In this document: one piece after another, positions 38,936 to 48,974 of the stretch | Position numbering within the stretch: the stretch's first letter is position 1 | Layout of the letters: each line of letters begins with the position of its first letter | The notes under the pieces: generated by a model | Databases searched by the model: none | Seen by the model: the letters and a program-made list of their open reading frames with translations, nothing else | Told to the model about the DNA's origin: nothing | Program-made: the position numbers and the translations under genes | NCBI GenBank assembly: GCA_026981855.1 | Contig: JALSIB010000029.1 | Span: 62,001-126,000, forward strand | Direction of reading: 5' to 3' | Source: Methylothermaceae bacterium | GTDB taxonomy: Bacteria; Pseudomonadota; Gammaproteobacteria; Methylococcales; Methylothermaceae | DNA length: 64,000 nucleotides

Positions 38936-39600
38936 ATCAGATGAAGCGGCGACAGATCTTCGAACGTCTGTCGCAGGCCATTCCCGATCCCACCACCGAA
39001 TTGAAATACACCACCCCTTTCGAGCTGTTGATCGCCGTGGTGTTGTCGGCTCAGGCGACCGACAAGAGCGTCAACAAGGCGACGGAAAAATTATTCGCCG
39101 TGGCCAATACGCCCGAGAAAATATTGGCCTTGGGCGAGGAAGGTCTCAAACGCTACATTCGTCACATCGGCCTCTACAATACCAAGGCGCGCAATATCAT
39201 CGCCCTTTGCCGCCAATTGCTCGACCGTCATGGGGGGGAGGTTCCCCGTCGCCGCGAAGCGCTGGAATCTTTGCCCGGTGTGGGGCGCAAGACGGCGAAC
39301 GTGGTGTTGAACACCGCTTTCGGGGAACCGACCATCGCGGTCGATACCCATATCTTCCGGGTGTGCAACCGGACGGGGTTGGCGCCGGGGAAAAACGTCC
39401 GTCAGGTGGAAGACAAACTGAACCGCCATACGCCGGTGGCGTATAAAAAGGATGCCCATCACCTGCTGATTCTGCATGGACGTTATGTTTGTACCGCCCG
39501 GCGGCCGAAATGTGATCGCTGCGTCATTGATGACCTGTGTGAATACCCGCACAAGCGTCTTCCCCAGCCGGACGGCGGCCGGGAGCGTACCGACGGCTGA
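38932..39600 (+). CDS. nth: Endonuclease III
   Basis: Nth is the DNA glycosylase/AP lyase that removes oxidised pyrimidines. The 222-residue product aligns with E. coli Nth if the GTG at 38932 is used, overlapping the ferredoxin stop; an ATG at 38941 would drop three residues. The helix-hairpin-helix with catalytic lysine is [14 protein letters not shown], the catalytic Asp lies in VDTHIFRV, and the [4Fe-4S] ligands C-x6-C-x2-C-x5-C are all present near the end. The pairing with an Rnf/Rsx-type ferredoxin repeats the rsx-nth linkage of gammaproteobacteria. Confidence 0.96.
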   Translation: MNQMKRRQIFERLSQAIPDPTTELKYTTPFELLIAVVLSAQATDKSVNKATEKLFAVANTPEKILALGEEGLKRYIRHIGLYNTKARNIIALCRQLLDRHGGEVPRRREALESLPGVGRKTANVVLNTAFGEPTIAVDTHIFRVCNRTGLAPGKNVRQVEDKLNRHTPVAYKKDAHHLLILHGRYVCTARRPKCDRCVIDDLCEYPHKRLPQPDGGRERTDG

Positions 39601-39715
39601 CGGAAGACAGCCGTACGGGATATTTGGTATGCTTTGTCCGTGGTCGGTTCTTCCAACTGGCTGAAAAACAACAAAAGTAAAATAGAAATACATTCATGAA
39701 CAGGAGGAGTCTCAG

Positions 39716-40324
39716 ATGGCGAGTTTAGAAACACCGGTTTGCGAATTTGGCAAACCCTGCCCGGATTTTTCCCTGCCGGGCGTCGATGGCAAGACTTGGA
39801 CCCGTGACGCGTGCAAGGGGGAAAATGGCCTGTTGGTCATGTTCATTTGCAATCACTGCCCTTACGTCAAGGCGGTTCTCGATCGCATCATTCGCGATTG
39901 CAGGGATCTGCAGAAATACGGTATTGGATGTGTGGCGATCAACGCCAACGACGCGACGCAGTACCCGGAAGATTCCTTCGAGAACATGAAGCGGCTGGCG
40001 GAAGAAAAGCGCTTCCCGTTTCCTTATTTGTTCGATGAGAGCCAGGAGGTCGCCAAGGCCTTCGGCGCCGTCTGCACCCCCGACTTTTTCGGTTACAACG
40101 CCCGCTTGGCGCTGCAGTACCGGGGACGGCTCGACGCAAGTCGCAAAGAGGCGGTTCCCGACGCGGCACGCGAGTTGTTCGAGGCGATGAAACGCGTCGC
40201 CATCTGTGGCAATGGACCCAGGGAACAGTATCCGAGCATGGGATGTTCGATCAAATGGAAGCAGGAAGAACCCACGAAGGCCCCGGAAGGCGCGGAGAGC
40301 CCGGATGCCGGGGAAAACGGCTGA
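39716..40324 (+). CDS. Thioredoxin-fold protein with CNHC motif (peroxiredoxin-like)
   Basis: This 202-residue thioredoxin-fold protein has an AhpC/TSA-like layout: PCPDFSLPGVDGKTW, then MFICNHCPYVKAV with a possible redox CxxC (CNHC), and FGAVCTPDFFGYN where the cis-proline loop is expected. It has no signal peptide, so it is probably cytoplasmic. The substrate is unknown; reduction of disulfides or peroxides is plausible. It starts at an ATG after AGGAGGAG, a very strong ribosome-binding site. It stands alone between nth and pgk. Confidence 0.8.
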   Translation: MASLETPVCEFGKPCPDFSLPGVDGKTWTRDACKGENGLLVMFICNHCPYVKAVLDRIIRDCRDLQKYGIGCVAINANDATQYPEDSFENMKRLAEEKRFPFPYLFDESQEVAKAFGAVCTPDFFGYNARLALQYRGRLDASRKEAVPDAARELFEAMKRVAICGNGPREQYPSMGCSIKWKQEEPTKAPEGAESPDAGENG

Positions 40325-40350
40325 AATCGATTAAACCTTAAGGAGGGAAG

Positions 40351-41532
40351 ATGACCATCAAGAAGATGACCGATCTGGACTTGCAGGACAAGCGGGTATT
40401 GATCCGTGCCGATCTCAATGTGCCCATCAAGGAGGGGGGGGTGAGTTCCGATACCCGCATTCGTGCCAGCGTGCCGACGATTCGCCGGGCGCTGGAAATG
40501 GGAGCGGCGTGCGTGATGGTCATGTCCCACCTTGGGCGTCCCAAGGAAGGCGAATTTGATGAACAATATTCACTGGCGCCGGTGGCCGATCGCCTGACCG
40601 AGCTTCTGGGGCGGCCGGTCAGCCTGGTGCGTGACTGGATCGATGGGGTGGAATGCCAGCGTAAGGGAGAGGTGCTCCTGCTGGAGAATGTCCGTTTTCT
40701 GGTGGGGGAAAAGAAAAACGATCCGGACCTGGGGCGGAAAATGGCGGCCCTTTGTGACGTGTTCGTCATGGATGCCTTCGGGACGGCCCACAGGGCCCAG
40801 GCTTCTACGCATGCGGTGGCCCGGTTCGCGCCCCAGGCATGCGCCGGTCTCTTGTTGGCCCAGGAACTGGAAGCGCTCGGCAAGGCGCTGGAAAATCCCG
40901 AGCGCCCCCTGTTGGCCATCGTCGGTGGGTCGAAAGTTTCCACCAAGCTGACGGTCCTAGAAACTTTGGCGCAGAAAGTCGATCAACTCATCGTCGGCGG
41001 TGGTATCGCCAACACCTTCATCGCTGCGGAGGGGTACCCGGTCGGCAAATCCCTGTATGAGCCGGACCTGATTCCCGAAGCCAGGCGCCTGATGGAACAG
41101 GCGAAGGCTCGCGGGGCGGAAATTCCGATACCGGTGGATGTGGTGGTGGCCACGGAATTTTCCGAGACTGCCCAGGCGGTCACCAAGCCGGTGGCCGAGG
41201 TAGCGGAGGACGAAATGATTCTCGATATCGGACCCGAGACCGCGGCCCGGTACGGAAGAATGATCGAACAAGCGGGTACCATCGTCTGGAACGGTCCTGT
41301 CGGCGTCTTCGAAATCGATCAATTCAGTGAGGGGACCCGCAAGGTGGCCGAGGCGATTGCCGAAAGTCGGGCTTTTTCCATCGCCGGCGGCGGCGATACC
41401 CTGGCCGCTATCGAGAAGTTCGGCGTTGCCGAAAGGATTTCGTATCAGTCCACGGGTGGCGGCGCGTTTCTCGAGTTCCTGGAGGGTAAGAAACTGCCTG
41501 CCGTGGAGATTTTGGAGCAGCGTGCGGAATGA
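40351..41532 (+). CDS. pgk: Phosphoglycerate kinase
   Basis: This glycolytic enzyme makes ATP from 1,3-bisphosphoglycerate and ADP. It has 393 residues, close to the E. coli enzyme (387). Signature segments: [14 protein letters not shown] near residue 17, [15 protein letters not shown] near 55, [12 protein letters not shown] near 145, [16 protein letters not shown] near 190, and [14 protein letters not shown] near 350 for the nucleotide loop. AAGGAGG lies just before the ATG. No other glycolytic gene is adjacent in this window. Confidence 0.97.
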   Translation: MTIKKMTDLDLQDKRVLIRADLNVPIKEGGVSSDTRIRASVPTIRRALEMGAACVMVMSHLGRPKEGEFDEQYSLAPVADRLTELLGRPVSLVRDWIDGVECQRKGEVLLLENVRFLVGEKKNDPDLGRKMAALCDVFVMDAFGTAHRAQASTHAVARFAPQACAGLLLAQELEALGKALENPERPLLAIVGGSKVSTKLTVLETLAQKVDQLIVGGGIANTFIAAEGYPVGKSLYEPDLIPEARRLMEQAKARGAEIPIPVDVVVATEFSETAQAVTKPVAEVAEDEMILDIGPETAARYGRMIEQAGTIVWNGPVGVFEIDQFSEGTRKVAEAIAESRAFSIAGGGDTLAAIEKFGVAERISYQSTGGGAFLEFLEGKKLPAVEILEQRAE

Positions 41533-41561
41533 TTGTAATTCTGCAACAACTTTGCTATACG
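41533..41561 (+). promoter_or_regulatory. Possible sigma-70 promoter for rpoZ-spoT-recG
   Basis: TTGTAA at 41533-41538 and TATACG at 41556-41561 are 17 bases apart, each matching four of six consensus positions, and lie 32 bases upstream of the rpoZ ATG. Confidence 0.42.
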
Positions 41562-41592
41562 TTTACAACAAAGATGAAGGAAAGGAGCATTC

Positions 41593-41850
41593 ATGGCCCG
41601 CATCACCATTGAAGACTGTCTGGAGAACGTTGATAACCGTTTCGAGCTGGTCCTGCTCGCGACCAAGCGGGCCCGTCAGTTGCTGGCGGGGGCCGACCCC
41701 CTGGTGGAGTGGGGCGACGACAAGGCGACGGTGGTGGCGCTGCGGGAGATCGCGGCGGGAAAGGTGGATATCGATAAACTCAGGGATGTGGATATGAACG
41801 GCGGTGTCGCGGTGGTCAGGGAAGAAGGGATGCCGCCCCAAATGATGTAG
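41593..41850 (+). CDS. rpoZ: RNA polymerase omega subunit
   Basis: Omega stabilises the beta-prime subunit and contributes to a ppGpp-binding site. The 85-residue product begins [20 protein letters not shown], a standard omega opening, and continues with [20 protein letters not shown] and [22 protein letters not shown] precedes the ATG. It is followed after 10 bases by spoT, whose product controls ppGpp, as in E. coli. Confidence 0.97.
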   Translation: MARITIEDCLENVDNRFELVLLATKRARQLLAGADPLVEWGDDKATVVALREIAAGKVDIDKLRDVDMNGGVAVVREEGMPPQMM

Positions 41851-41860
41851 AGGAACCCCC

Positions 41861-44017
41861 ATGGCGGAACCGGCCCGGCAACTCGAACGCCCACAAGATG
41901 CTTTGGCGGCGGAGCTCATCGAAGCCGTGGCCGGTTATTGCACCCAGGACCAGCTGGACGCGGTCCGGCAGGCCTATGTCTTCGCTGATATGGCCCACGC
42001 CGATCAATACCGGCTCAGCGGTGAGCCTTACATATGCCACCCCCTTTCGGTGGCGCTGATCCTGGCCCGGGAGATGCGCATGGACGTGCATGGCATCATC
42101 GCCGCCATTTTGCACGACGTGGTCGAAGACACGCCGTTCACCAAGGAACAGTTGGAGGAGTCGTTCGGCTCCGAGGTGGCGGAACTGGTCGATGGGGTGA
42201 CCAAGCTCACCCAGCTGGATACCAAGTCGAAGCAGGAGGTCCAGGCCGAATCCCTGCGCAAGATGATTCTGGCCATGGCCAGGGATCTGCGGGTCATTCT
42301 GGTCAAGCTTGCGGACCGGCTTCACAACATGCGGACCTTGGGGCCCATGGCGCCTGCCAGAAGGCGGCGTTTCGCCCGCGAGACGCTGGACATCTACGCG
42401 CCGTTGGCCAACCGGCTGGGGATGCACCGGATGCGCCTGGAGCTGGAAGACCTGTCCATGCAGGCCATGTATCCGATGCGCCATCGGGTGATCACCCAGG
42501 CGGTCAGGCGGAGCCGGGGCAACCGGAAGGAAGTCATCGTGACCATCGAGCGGGCCATTCGTCAACGCCTTGCCGAAGCCGGCCTGGAATGTGAGGTGGC
42601 CGGGCGCGAGAAGCATGTCTACAGCATTTACAAGAAGATGCGCGCCAAGGGGCTGACGTTCAACCAGGTGTACGATGTCTATGCCGTGCGCGTCGTGACC
42701 TCGAGCGTGGAGGAATGCTACCAGGTTCTGGGCGTCATGCACGGCCTGTTCAAGCCGGTGCCGGGGCGGTTCAAGGACTATATCGCTTTGCCCAAGGACA
42801 ACGGCTATCAATCCCTCCACACGGTTCTGGTGGGGCCTTATGGCCTGGCGGTCGAACTCCAGATCCGGACCCGGGACATGCACCGGGTGGCGGAGAACGG
42901 CATTGCCGCCCACTGGCTCTACAAGAAAGAAATCGATGACAGCGCCAAGACGCGCGCCTACGCCTGGATCAAGGAATTTCTGGAACACCAGCAAGGGGAG
43001 AGCGGGTCGCTGGAGTTTCTGGAAAACCTGAAGGTGGACCTGTTTCCCTCCGAAATCTATGTCTTCACCCCGAAAGGCGATATTGTCAAGCTCCCGCAAG
43101 GCGCCACGGCGCTGGATTTCGCCTATGCGGTCCACACCGAACTGGGAAACAGCTGCGTGGCCGCCCGGGTCAACGGTTACCTGTCGCCTCTTCACTCGGT
43201 GTTGGCCAATGGCGATACGGTGGAGGCGGTGACCAATGAATGGAGCCGCCCCAGCCCCGCTTGGTTGAATTACGTGGTGACCGCCAAGGCGCGTACCGCC
43301 ATCCGGACCTATCTGCGAAATCTCAAGAGCCGTGAGGCGATCAAACTGGGGCAGCGGATGCTCGAAGCCGAGCTGCGCAAGCTGGACCAGTCCCTGGAGC
43401 GGATCCCCGAGGACCGCCTGCAGGCCAAGCTGAAGGCTATGGAGTGCGGCGAACTGAATGTCTTGTTGGAACAGATCGGTCTGGGAAACCGCCTGGCCAT
43501 GCTGGTGGCGAGGCAACTGGCCGCGGAAGGGGAAGGCGTCGACGTCACCCTCGATGACGAGAATCAAAGCGGCTCCCCACTGATCATTCGTGGGACCGAG
43601 GGGATGGTGATCAGCCTGGCGCGTTGCTGCCGGCCGATTCCCGGCGACGAGATCGTCGGTTTCTTCAATCCGGGGAAGGGCTTGGTGGTGCATCGGGGTT
43701 GTTGCCACAATGCGCTGGAGTTTCAGAAGAAACACATCACCTGGGTGCCTGCGGAATGGGATGGCCGGGTGGACGGCGAATTTTCCGTGGATCTGCGGGT
43801 GGTACTGCTGGACCGCCGCGGCACCCTGGCCAAGGTGGCTTCCACCATTGCCGAAGAAGGGGCCAATATCGAGAATTTTCAGGTGACCCAGCAGGACAGT
43901 CACACCAGCACCGATTTGATCACCCTCACCGTCCGTGACCGGGTGCATCTGGCCCGAATCATTCGCAGGTTGCGCATATTGCCCGTGGTACTGCGCATTC
44001 AGCGGGCACGGGCCTGA
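41861..44017 (+). CDS. spoT: Bifunctional (p)ppGpp synthetase/hydrolase SpoT
   Basis: SpoT makes and degrades the stringent-response alarmones. The product has 718 residues. The HD hydrolase domain shows IAAILHDVVEDTPFT near residue 80 and VKLADRLHNMRTL near 150, so hydrolase activity should be intact. The synthetase domain contains YDVYAVRVV and the KDYIALPKDNGYQSLHT substrate loop near 310. TGS (VFTPKGDIVKLPQGATALDF), the RCCRPIPGD block and a C-terminal ACT domain follow. Position after rpoZ and before recG is the standard gammaproteobacterial order. Confidence 0.97.
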   Translation: MAEPARQLERPQDALAAELIEAVAGYCTQDQLDAVRQAYVFADMAHADQYRLSGEPYICHPLSVALILAREMRMDVHGIIAAILHDVVEDTPFTKEQLEESFGSEVAELVDGVTKLTQLDTKSKQEVQAESLRKMILAMARDLRVILVKLADRLHNMRTLGPMAPARRRRFARETLDIYAPLANRLGMHRMRLELEDLSMQAMYPMRHRVITQAVRRSRGNRKEVIVTIERAIRQRLAEAGLECEVAGREKHVYSIYKKMRAKGLTFNQVYDVYAVRVVTSSVEECYQVLGVMHGLFKPVPGRFKDYIALPKDNGYQSLHTVLVGPYGLAVELQIRTRDMHRVAENGIAAHWLYKKEIDDSAKTRAYAWIKEFLEHQQGESGSLEFLENLKVDLFPSEIYVFTPKGDIVKLPQGATALDFAYAVHTELGNSCVAARVNGYLSPLHSVLANGDTVEAVTNEWSRPSPAWLNYVVTAKARTAIRTYLRNLKSREAIKLGQRMLEAELRKLDQSLERIPEDRLQAKLKAMECGELNVLLEQIGLGNRLAMLVARQLAAEGEGVDVTLDDENQSGSPLIIRGTEGMVISLARCCRPIPGDEIVGFFNPGKGLVVHRGCCHNALEFQKKHITWVPAEWDGRVDGEFSVDLRVVLLDRRGTLAKVASTIAEEGANIENFQVTQQDSHTSTDLITLTVRDRVHLARIIRRLRILPVVLRIQRARA

Positions 44018-44034
44018 GTCTGCGGAAACGGGCC

Positions 44035-46095
44035 ATGGCGGCACCCGCCGCTCCCCCCTCCGTTCTGAAGCTCAAGGGTGTGGGGACAGCGCTTGCATCC
44101 AGGCTGGCCCGGCTGAATATCCACGATATCCGCGACCTGCTTCTTCACGCGCCATCACGCTACGAGGACCGTTCCCGCATCACCCCCATTGCCGAAGCCC
44201 GGGGCGGCCGGGTGTTGATCGAAGGGGAGGTGGTGCGTGCCGAGGTCGCCGGCAGACGCAAACCCGTTCTGGTTTGCCGGTTACAGGATCGGAGCGGTTC
44301 GATCGAACTGCGTTTTTTTCATTATGCCTCCTCCCTGCGCAATCGGTTGTTGCCGGGAACCCGCTGGCGCTGTTACGGCGAGGTGAAGACCGGCCGTTTC
44401 GGCAAGGAAATGATCCATCCGGAACTGATGTCCGCCGCTTCCGGGCCGGAAGGCATCGTGCCGGTGTATCCGGCGACTCAAGCGCTCGGGCAAAAGACCC
44501 TCCGCCGCCTGATCGGGCAAGCATTGGAAATTCTGGAAAACGCCCCCCCATGGCTGCCCGGGCTGCCGCCTTCATGTTTTCCGGAAGGCGTGTTCCTGCC
44601 TCTGCCGGCGGCATTGCGCGCCTTGCATTCTCCCCCCTCCGGCGCCGCGATCCCGCTGTTGAACGAAAACCGCCACCCGATCCAGCGCCGCCTGGCTTTC
44701 GAGGAACTGCTGGCCCATCAACTGGTATTCCAGGGACAAATCCACCTCCGTGAAAACAGCCGGGCGCCCCGTTTGCTGTTGACCGAAAAAGGGTTGCGGC
44801 GCTTCACCGCCGGTCTGCCCTTCGAACTGACAGCCGCGCAGCGGCGGGTTTTCGCCGAGATCCGTCAGGATCTGGAAAGAACCGTTCCCATGGGGAGGTT
44901 ATTGCAGGGGGATGTGGGGTCGGGAAAGACCGTGGTGGCGGCCCTGGCGGCGCTGACGGCCCGGGAGGGCGGCTGTCAGTGCGCTTTCATGGCGCCCACC
45001 GAACTTCTGGCCGAGCAGCACTGGCGTACCTGGAACGGCTGGTTGTCGCCACTGGGGGTGAGGGTCGCCCTGTTGACTTCGCGGCAATCCGGGAAAGAGC
45101 GGGAGCGGTTGCTGGCCGCCGTGTCCGGAGGCGAGGTGGATGTGCTCATTGGCACCCATGCGCTGTTCCAGAAAGAGGTGCGTTTCGATCGTCTGGGGCT
45201 GGTGGTGGTGGACGAGCAGCACCGTTTCGGCGTCGACCAGCGGATGGCCCTCAAGTCCAAGGCGGAAGGGCATGTGCCTCATTATCTGGTGATGACCGCC
45301 ACCCCCATTCCCCGTACCTTGGCCATGTTGCGATATGGCGATCTCGACCTGTCGGTGATCGACCGGCTTCCCCCCGGCCGGGAGCCGGTGGAGACCCGGG
45401 TGATGAGCGAAGACAAGCGCCACCTGTTGCTCCAGCGGTTACGGCGCTGGATCGGCGGGGGGCGCCAGGTTTACTGGGTATGCACCCTCATAGAGGAATC
45501 GGAGGCGCTGTCGGCGGAGGCGGCGGAAAAGACCGCCGAAACCCTGGAAGCGGAATTGCAAGGCGTGCGCGTGGGACTGGTTCATGGCCGGATGAAAGCG
45601 GAAGAGAAGGATGCGGTGATGGACGCATTCAAGGCCGGCGGGATCGACCTGCTGGTGGCGACCACGGTCATCGAGGTGGGGGTGGACGTGCCCAATGCCG
45701 GTCTGATGGTGATCGAAAACTCGGAACGCCTGGGACTGGCCCAGCTCCACCAGCTGCGGGGCCGGGTGGGCCGGGGAGGGGGCAAAAGCTACTGCATTCT
45801 GTTCTACCGCCCGCCTCTCTCGGACACGGCCCGGCGGAGACTGGCTTACCTTCGCGAATGTCATGATGGATTCGCCCTGGCGGAAAAGGATCTCGAACTG
45901 CGTGGCCCCGGCGAACTGCTGGGTACCCGCCAGAGCGGCGACTTGCGTTTCCGCCTGGCCGATCCGGTGCGGGACCGCGATCTGCTGCCCCAGGTCCGGG
46001 AAGCGGCAAGATGGCTGGGCCGCCATGCGCCGGAGGCCATTCCACCTTTGATCGCATTCTGGCTGGGGGAGGGGGGGCGTTACGTGGAGGTTTGA
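44035..46095 (+). CDS. recG: ATP-dependent DNA helicase RecG
   Basis: RecG remodels stalled replication forks and branched DNA. The product has 686 residues (E. coli RecG 693). The N-terminal wedge domain includes YEDRSRITPI and an OB fold near residue 70. Helicase motifs: GDVGSGKTVVA near 295, VVDEQHRFGVDQR near 395, MTATPIPRTLA near 430, and in the second lobe VATTVIEVGVDVPNA and LHQLRGRVGRGG. The TRG-like end is present (AYLRECHDGFALAEKDLELRGPGE). It ends the rpoZ-spoT-recG run. Confidence 0.97.
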   Translation: MAAPAAPPSVLKLKGVGTALASRLARLNIHDIRDLLLHAPSRYEDRSRITPIAEARGGRVLIEGEVVRAEVAGRRKPVLVCRLQDRSGSIELRFFHYASSLRNRLLPGTRWRCYGEVKTGRFGKEMIHPELMSAASGPEGIVPVYPATQALGQKTLRRLIGQALEILENAPPWLPGLPPSCFPEGVFLPLPAALRALHSPPSGAAIPLLNENRHPIQRRLAFEELLAHQLVFQGQIHLRENSRAPRLLLTEKGLRRFTAGLPFELTAAQRRVFAEIRQDLERTVPMGRLLQGDVGSGKTVVAALAALTAREGGCQCAFMAPTELLAEQHWRTWNGWLSPLGVRVALLTSRQSGKERERLLAAVSGGEVDVLIGTHALFQKEVRFDRLGLVVVDEQHRFGVDQRMALKSKAEGHVPHYLVMTATPIPRTLAMLRYGDLDLSVIDRLPPGREPVETRVMSEDKRHLLLQRLRRWIGGGRQVYWVCTLIEESEALSAEAAEKTAETLEAELQGVRVGLVHGRMKAEEKDAVMDAFKAGGIDLLVATTVIEVGVDVPNAGLMVIENSERLGLAQLHQLRGRVGRGGGKSYCILFYRPPLSDTARRRLAYLRECHDGFALAEKDLELRGPGELLGTRQSGDLRFRLADPVRDRDLLPQVREAARWLGRHAPEAIPPLIAFWLGEGGRYVEV

Positions 46096-46184
46096 AAGCC
46101 CCGGCAGAGGAGGGGATGGATGCGTTCATGCCACGCTTTCCGGGCATTTTGCCGTCGTCGTGACTGCAAATAGTCCGACGCCAT

Positions 46185-46211
46185 AAATTTTCTTGTCAAG
46201 AAAATTTTTTT
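46185..46211. repeat. 11-bp perfect palindrome with T-tail between recG and cheA
   Basis: AAATTTTCTTG and CAAGAAAATTT are separated by one base and followed by TTTT. It can act as an AT-rich terminator for recG or as an operator, because it overlaps the -35 of the predicted cheA promoter. Confidence 0.6.
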
Positions 46212-46222
46212 GCTGCCGATAC
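46196..46222 (+). promoter_or_regulatory. Sigma-28 (FliA) promoter of the chemotaxis operon
   Basis: TCAAGAAA at 46196-46203, then 11 bases, then GCCGATAC at 46215-46222. This matches the flagellar sigma-28 consensus (TAAAGTTT or TCAAGTTT, N11, GCCGATAA) at the exact spacing, 45 bases upstream of the cheA ATG. Confidence 0.68.
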
Positions 46223-46266
46223 CGCTGGGTGAAAGAGGCAAACATGTGGAGGCAGTGGGGCGTCCG

Positions 46267-48408
46267 ATGTCGATGGATCTATCGGAATTTCTCGATGTTT
46301 TTCTCGAAGAGTGTTTCGAGGGGCTGGAGGTTATGGAATCCGGCCTGCTCAATCTCGACGCGGGTACCGATCTCGAGGAAGTCAACACTATTTTCCGTGC
46401 GGCCCATTCCATCAAGGGAGGCAGCGCCGCCTTCGGTTTCAATCACATTTCCGAATTCACCCATGTGATGGAGACGCTGCTGGACCAGCTGCGCAGCGGC
46501 AAGCGTCCGGTCGATCAGGGCAGCGTGGATTTGCTGCTCGCCTCGGTGGATGTGTTGCGCGAGATGGTGGAAGGGCTGAAGACGGACGAGGCGCCCGATG
46601 ACGATCGGGTGGCCGGGCTCAGGAAGAAACTGGAGGCGGTGATCGCTTCGGAGCTGGAGAGTGGGGAGGCGTCCCCGGAACCCGCCGGAACCTGCCGCGA
46701 TACCGAATCGCCCGGGAGCGAAGGCCCGGTGCGCCACTGGCGGATCCGGCTGGTACCGGGGAAGGAAATGTTCCGTGAAGGCAACGACCCGCTGGCGTTG
46801 ATCCGGGAGCTGAAAAAGCTGGGCGAACTCACGGTGGAAACCCGCGCTGACGGGCTGCCGGCACTGGCCGGGCTGGATCCTGCCAGCTGCCATCTTTCTT
46901 GGGAAGCCAGGCTGACCACCGCGGCCGGCGAGGACGAGATTCGCGAGATCTTCGCCTGGCTGGGCGAGGAGGCCGTGGTGGAGATCGCTTCCGGCGAGGC
47001 GTCCGGTCACGGGCGGGAAGCCCAGGCGGGGCCGGAGGAAGCGGTGACCGAGCCTGCCGCGCCCGCCTCTGACGTGGAAAGCAAGGGTACCGGGACCCCG
47101 CCGCCTGTCCCGGAACCTGAAAGTCCTCCCGAACCCGGAAAGCCCGCGACGAAAAAGGCCAATGGACTCAAGGCGGTGAAGAGCCCGGCCAACCGGGAAA
47201 GCGGCTCCATCCGGGTTTCCATCGAAAAGGTCGATCTGCTCATCAACCTGGTGGGCGAACTGGTCATTACCCAGTCGATGCTCAACCAGGTGGGCGCGGA
47301 CATTCTCCAGGAAGGGGGACCCCGGGCCGAAGCGCTGCTCAACGGCCTGGCCCAACTGGAACGCAACACCCGGGAACTGCAGGAGAACGTGCTGCAGATC
47401 CGCATGTTGCCCATCAGTTTCGCCTTCAACCGCTTTCCCCGCCTAGTGCGCGACATCAGCAACAGTCTGGGCAAGAAGGTGGAATTGGTGCTCACCGGCG
47501 AACAGACCGAAGTGGACAAAACGGTGCTGGAGAAAATCGGCGATCCCCTGGTGCATCTGGTGCGCAACGCACTGGACCATGGTCTGGAGACACCGGAGGC
47601 GCGCCGAGCCGCCGGCAAGGCCGAGCAGGGGCGGCTGGAACTGAGCGCCCAACACGAGAGCGGCAACATCGTGATCCGCATCAGCGACGATGGCGCCGGG
47701 CTGAACCGGGAAAAGATTCTGCGCAAAGCCATCGAAAAAGGATTGGTGAGCGAAAAGGACGAGCTTTCCGATGAGCGCATCGACAATCTGATCTTTCAGC
47801 CGGGTTTTTCCACCGCCGACAAAGTGAGCGATCTTTCCGGGCGTGGGGTGGGCATGGATGTGGTCAAGCGCAACATCAACGATCTGGGCGGCACCGTGAA
47901 TATCCATTCCGAGCCGGGAAAGGGGAGTACCGTCACCATCCGCCTGCCGCTCACCCTGGCCATTCTCGACGGCCAATTGGCGCGGGTGGGCGGGGAAACC
48001 TATATTTTGCCGCTCATCTCCATCGTCGAATCGCTGCAAATCAAACCCGGGAATGCCAAGAGCGTCACAGGTTGTGGAGAGGTGTACCGTTTCCGCGGCG
48101 AGTATATTCCCATCATCCGGCTCGACCGGCTGTTCGGGGTGCGCGGCGCCACCGAGGATCTGTACAAGGGACTGCTGGTGGTGGTGGAAACGGAAGGCCG
48201 CCACACGGGCCTGTTCGTGGATGCGCTGTTGGGACAGCAACAGGTGGTGATCAAAAGCCTCGAAACCAATTATCGGCAACTGGAAGGGGTGTCCGGCGCC
48301 ACGATTCTGGGCGATGGCCAGGTGGCCCTGATTCTGGATATCCCCGGTCTGGTGCAGCTTTTCCATCGTCAAATCCACCGGCCGGCAGAGCTTGCCGCCG
48401 TTTCCTGA
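46267..48408 (+). CDS. cheA: Chemotaxis histidine kinase CheA
   Basis: CheA autophosphorylates in response to receptors and passes phosphate to CheY and CheB. The 713-residue product starts at the ATG at 46267 (another at 46273). The Hpt domain holds the phospho-accepting His47 in FRAAHSIKGGSAAFG. A middle region (about 140-250) resembles a response-regulator-binding domain and is followed by a proline/glutamate-rich linker. The dimerisation domain begins near 315 (IRVSIEKVDLLINLVGELV), the HATPase has HLVRNALDHGLE, DDGAGLNREKIL and GRGVGMDVVK, and the C-terminus is a CheW-like domain (GQLARVGGETYILPL). First gene of the operon. Confidence 0.96.
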   Translation: MSMDLSEFLDVFLEECFEGLEVMESGLLNLDAGTDLEEVNTIFRAAHSIKGGSAAFGFNHISEFTHVMETLLDQLRSGKRPVDQGSVDLLLASVDVLREMVEGLKTDEAPDDDRVAGLRKKLEAVIASELESGEASPEPAGTCRDTESPGSEGPVRHWRIRLVPGKEMFREGNDPLALIRELKKLGELTVETRADGLPALAGLDPASCHLSWEARLTTAAGEDEIREIFAWLGEEAVVEIASGEASGHGREAQAGPEEAVTEPAAPASDVESKGTGTPPPVPEPESPPEPGKPATKKANGLKAVKSPANRESGSIRVSIEKVDLLINLVGELVITQSMLNQVGADILQEGGPRAEALLNGLAQLERNTRELQENVLQIRMLPISFAFNRFPRLVRDISNSLGKKVELVLTGEQTEVDKTVLEKIGDPLVHLVRNALDHGLETPEARRAAGKAEQGRLELSAQHESGNIVIRISDDGAGLNREKILRKAIEKGLVSEKDELSDERIDNLIFQPGFSTADKVSDLSGRGVGMDVVKRNINDLGGTVNIHSEPGKGSTVTIRLPLTLAILDGQLARVGGETYILPLISIVESLQIKPGNAKSVTGCGEVYRFRGEYIPIIRLDRLFGVRGATEDLYKGLLVVVETEGRHTGLFVDALLGQQQVVIKSLETNYRQLEGVSGATILGDGQVALILDIPGLVQLFHRQIHRPAELAAVS

Positions 48409-48424
48409 TGAGGGCCAGAGCAAC

Positions 48425-48949
48425 ATGACGACCAGCAACGCATTCAAAATCGATTCCGACCTGCAGGCGGAACTCGGGGCGAATCAGTATCTGACTTTTT
48501 TTCTTGGCGGGGAAGAATACGGGGTCAATATCCTGAAGGTGCAGGAGATCAAGGGCTGGACCGACGTGACGCCCATGCCCAATACCCCGGATCCGGTACT
48601 CGGGGTGATCAATCTGCGGGGCACCGTGGTGCCCATCGTGGAGCTTCGGAGCTATTTCAATCTCCCGAAGGCGGCCCGTGGAGCCACCACCGTCATCATC
48701 GTGGTCAAGGTCGAGGATGGCCGGGGCGGGACGCGCACCCTGGGGATGGTGGTGGATTCCGTTTCCGAGGTCCACAACATCCCCGGCGATGAAATCCAGC
48801 CGCCACCGATTGGCGAGGAAAACGATCGGGGCGTCATCGAAGGTCTGGCCACCGTGGGGGAGCGGATGATCATCCTGCTCGATATCGATGACCTGATGAT
48901 CAACGGCGTCCTCGGGCTGGCCCGCAAGACGGCGGAGATTCACGAATGA
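48425..48949 (+). CDS. cheW: Chemotaxis coupling protein CheW
   Basis: CheW links receptors to CheA. The 174-residue product starts at the ATG at 48425, 16 bases after cheA. The CheW fold is clear: [21 protein letters not shown], then [24 protein letters not shown] and [14 protein letters not shown]. The remainder ends in LLDIDDLM. There is an unusual hydrophilic insertion (ENDRGVIEG) before the last strands that is mild enough not to affect the call. Confidence 0.95.
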   Translation: MTTSNAFKIDSDLQAELGANQYLTFFLGGEEYGVNILKVQEIKGWTDVTPMPNTPDPVLGVINLRGTVVPIVELRSYFNLPKAARGATTVIIVVKVEDGRGGTRTLGMVVDSVSEVHNIPGDEIQPPPIGEENDRGVIEGLATVGERMIILLDIDDLMINGVLGLARKTAEIHE

Positions 48950-48974
48950 AGACAGCTTCAACGGAGAAAACGGC

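Noticed and set aside
41816-44044. Minus-strand frame of 742 codons opposite spoT
   Set aside because: Shadow of spoT, rich in His, Gln, Pro and Arg with no motif.
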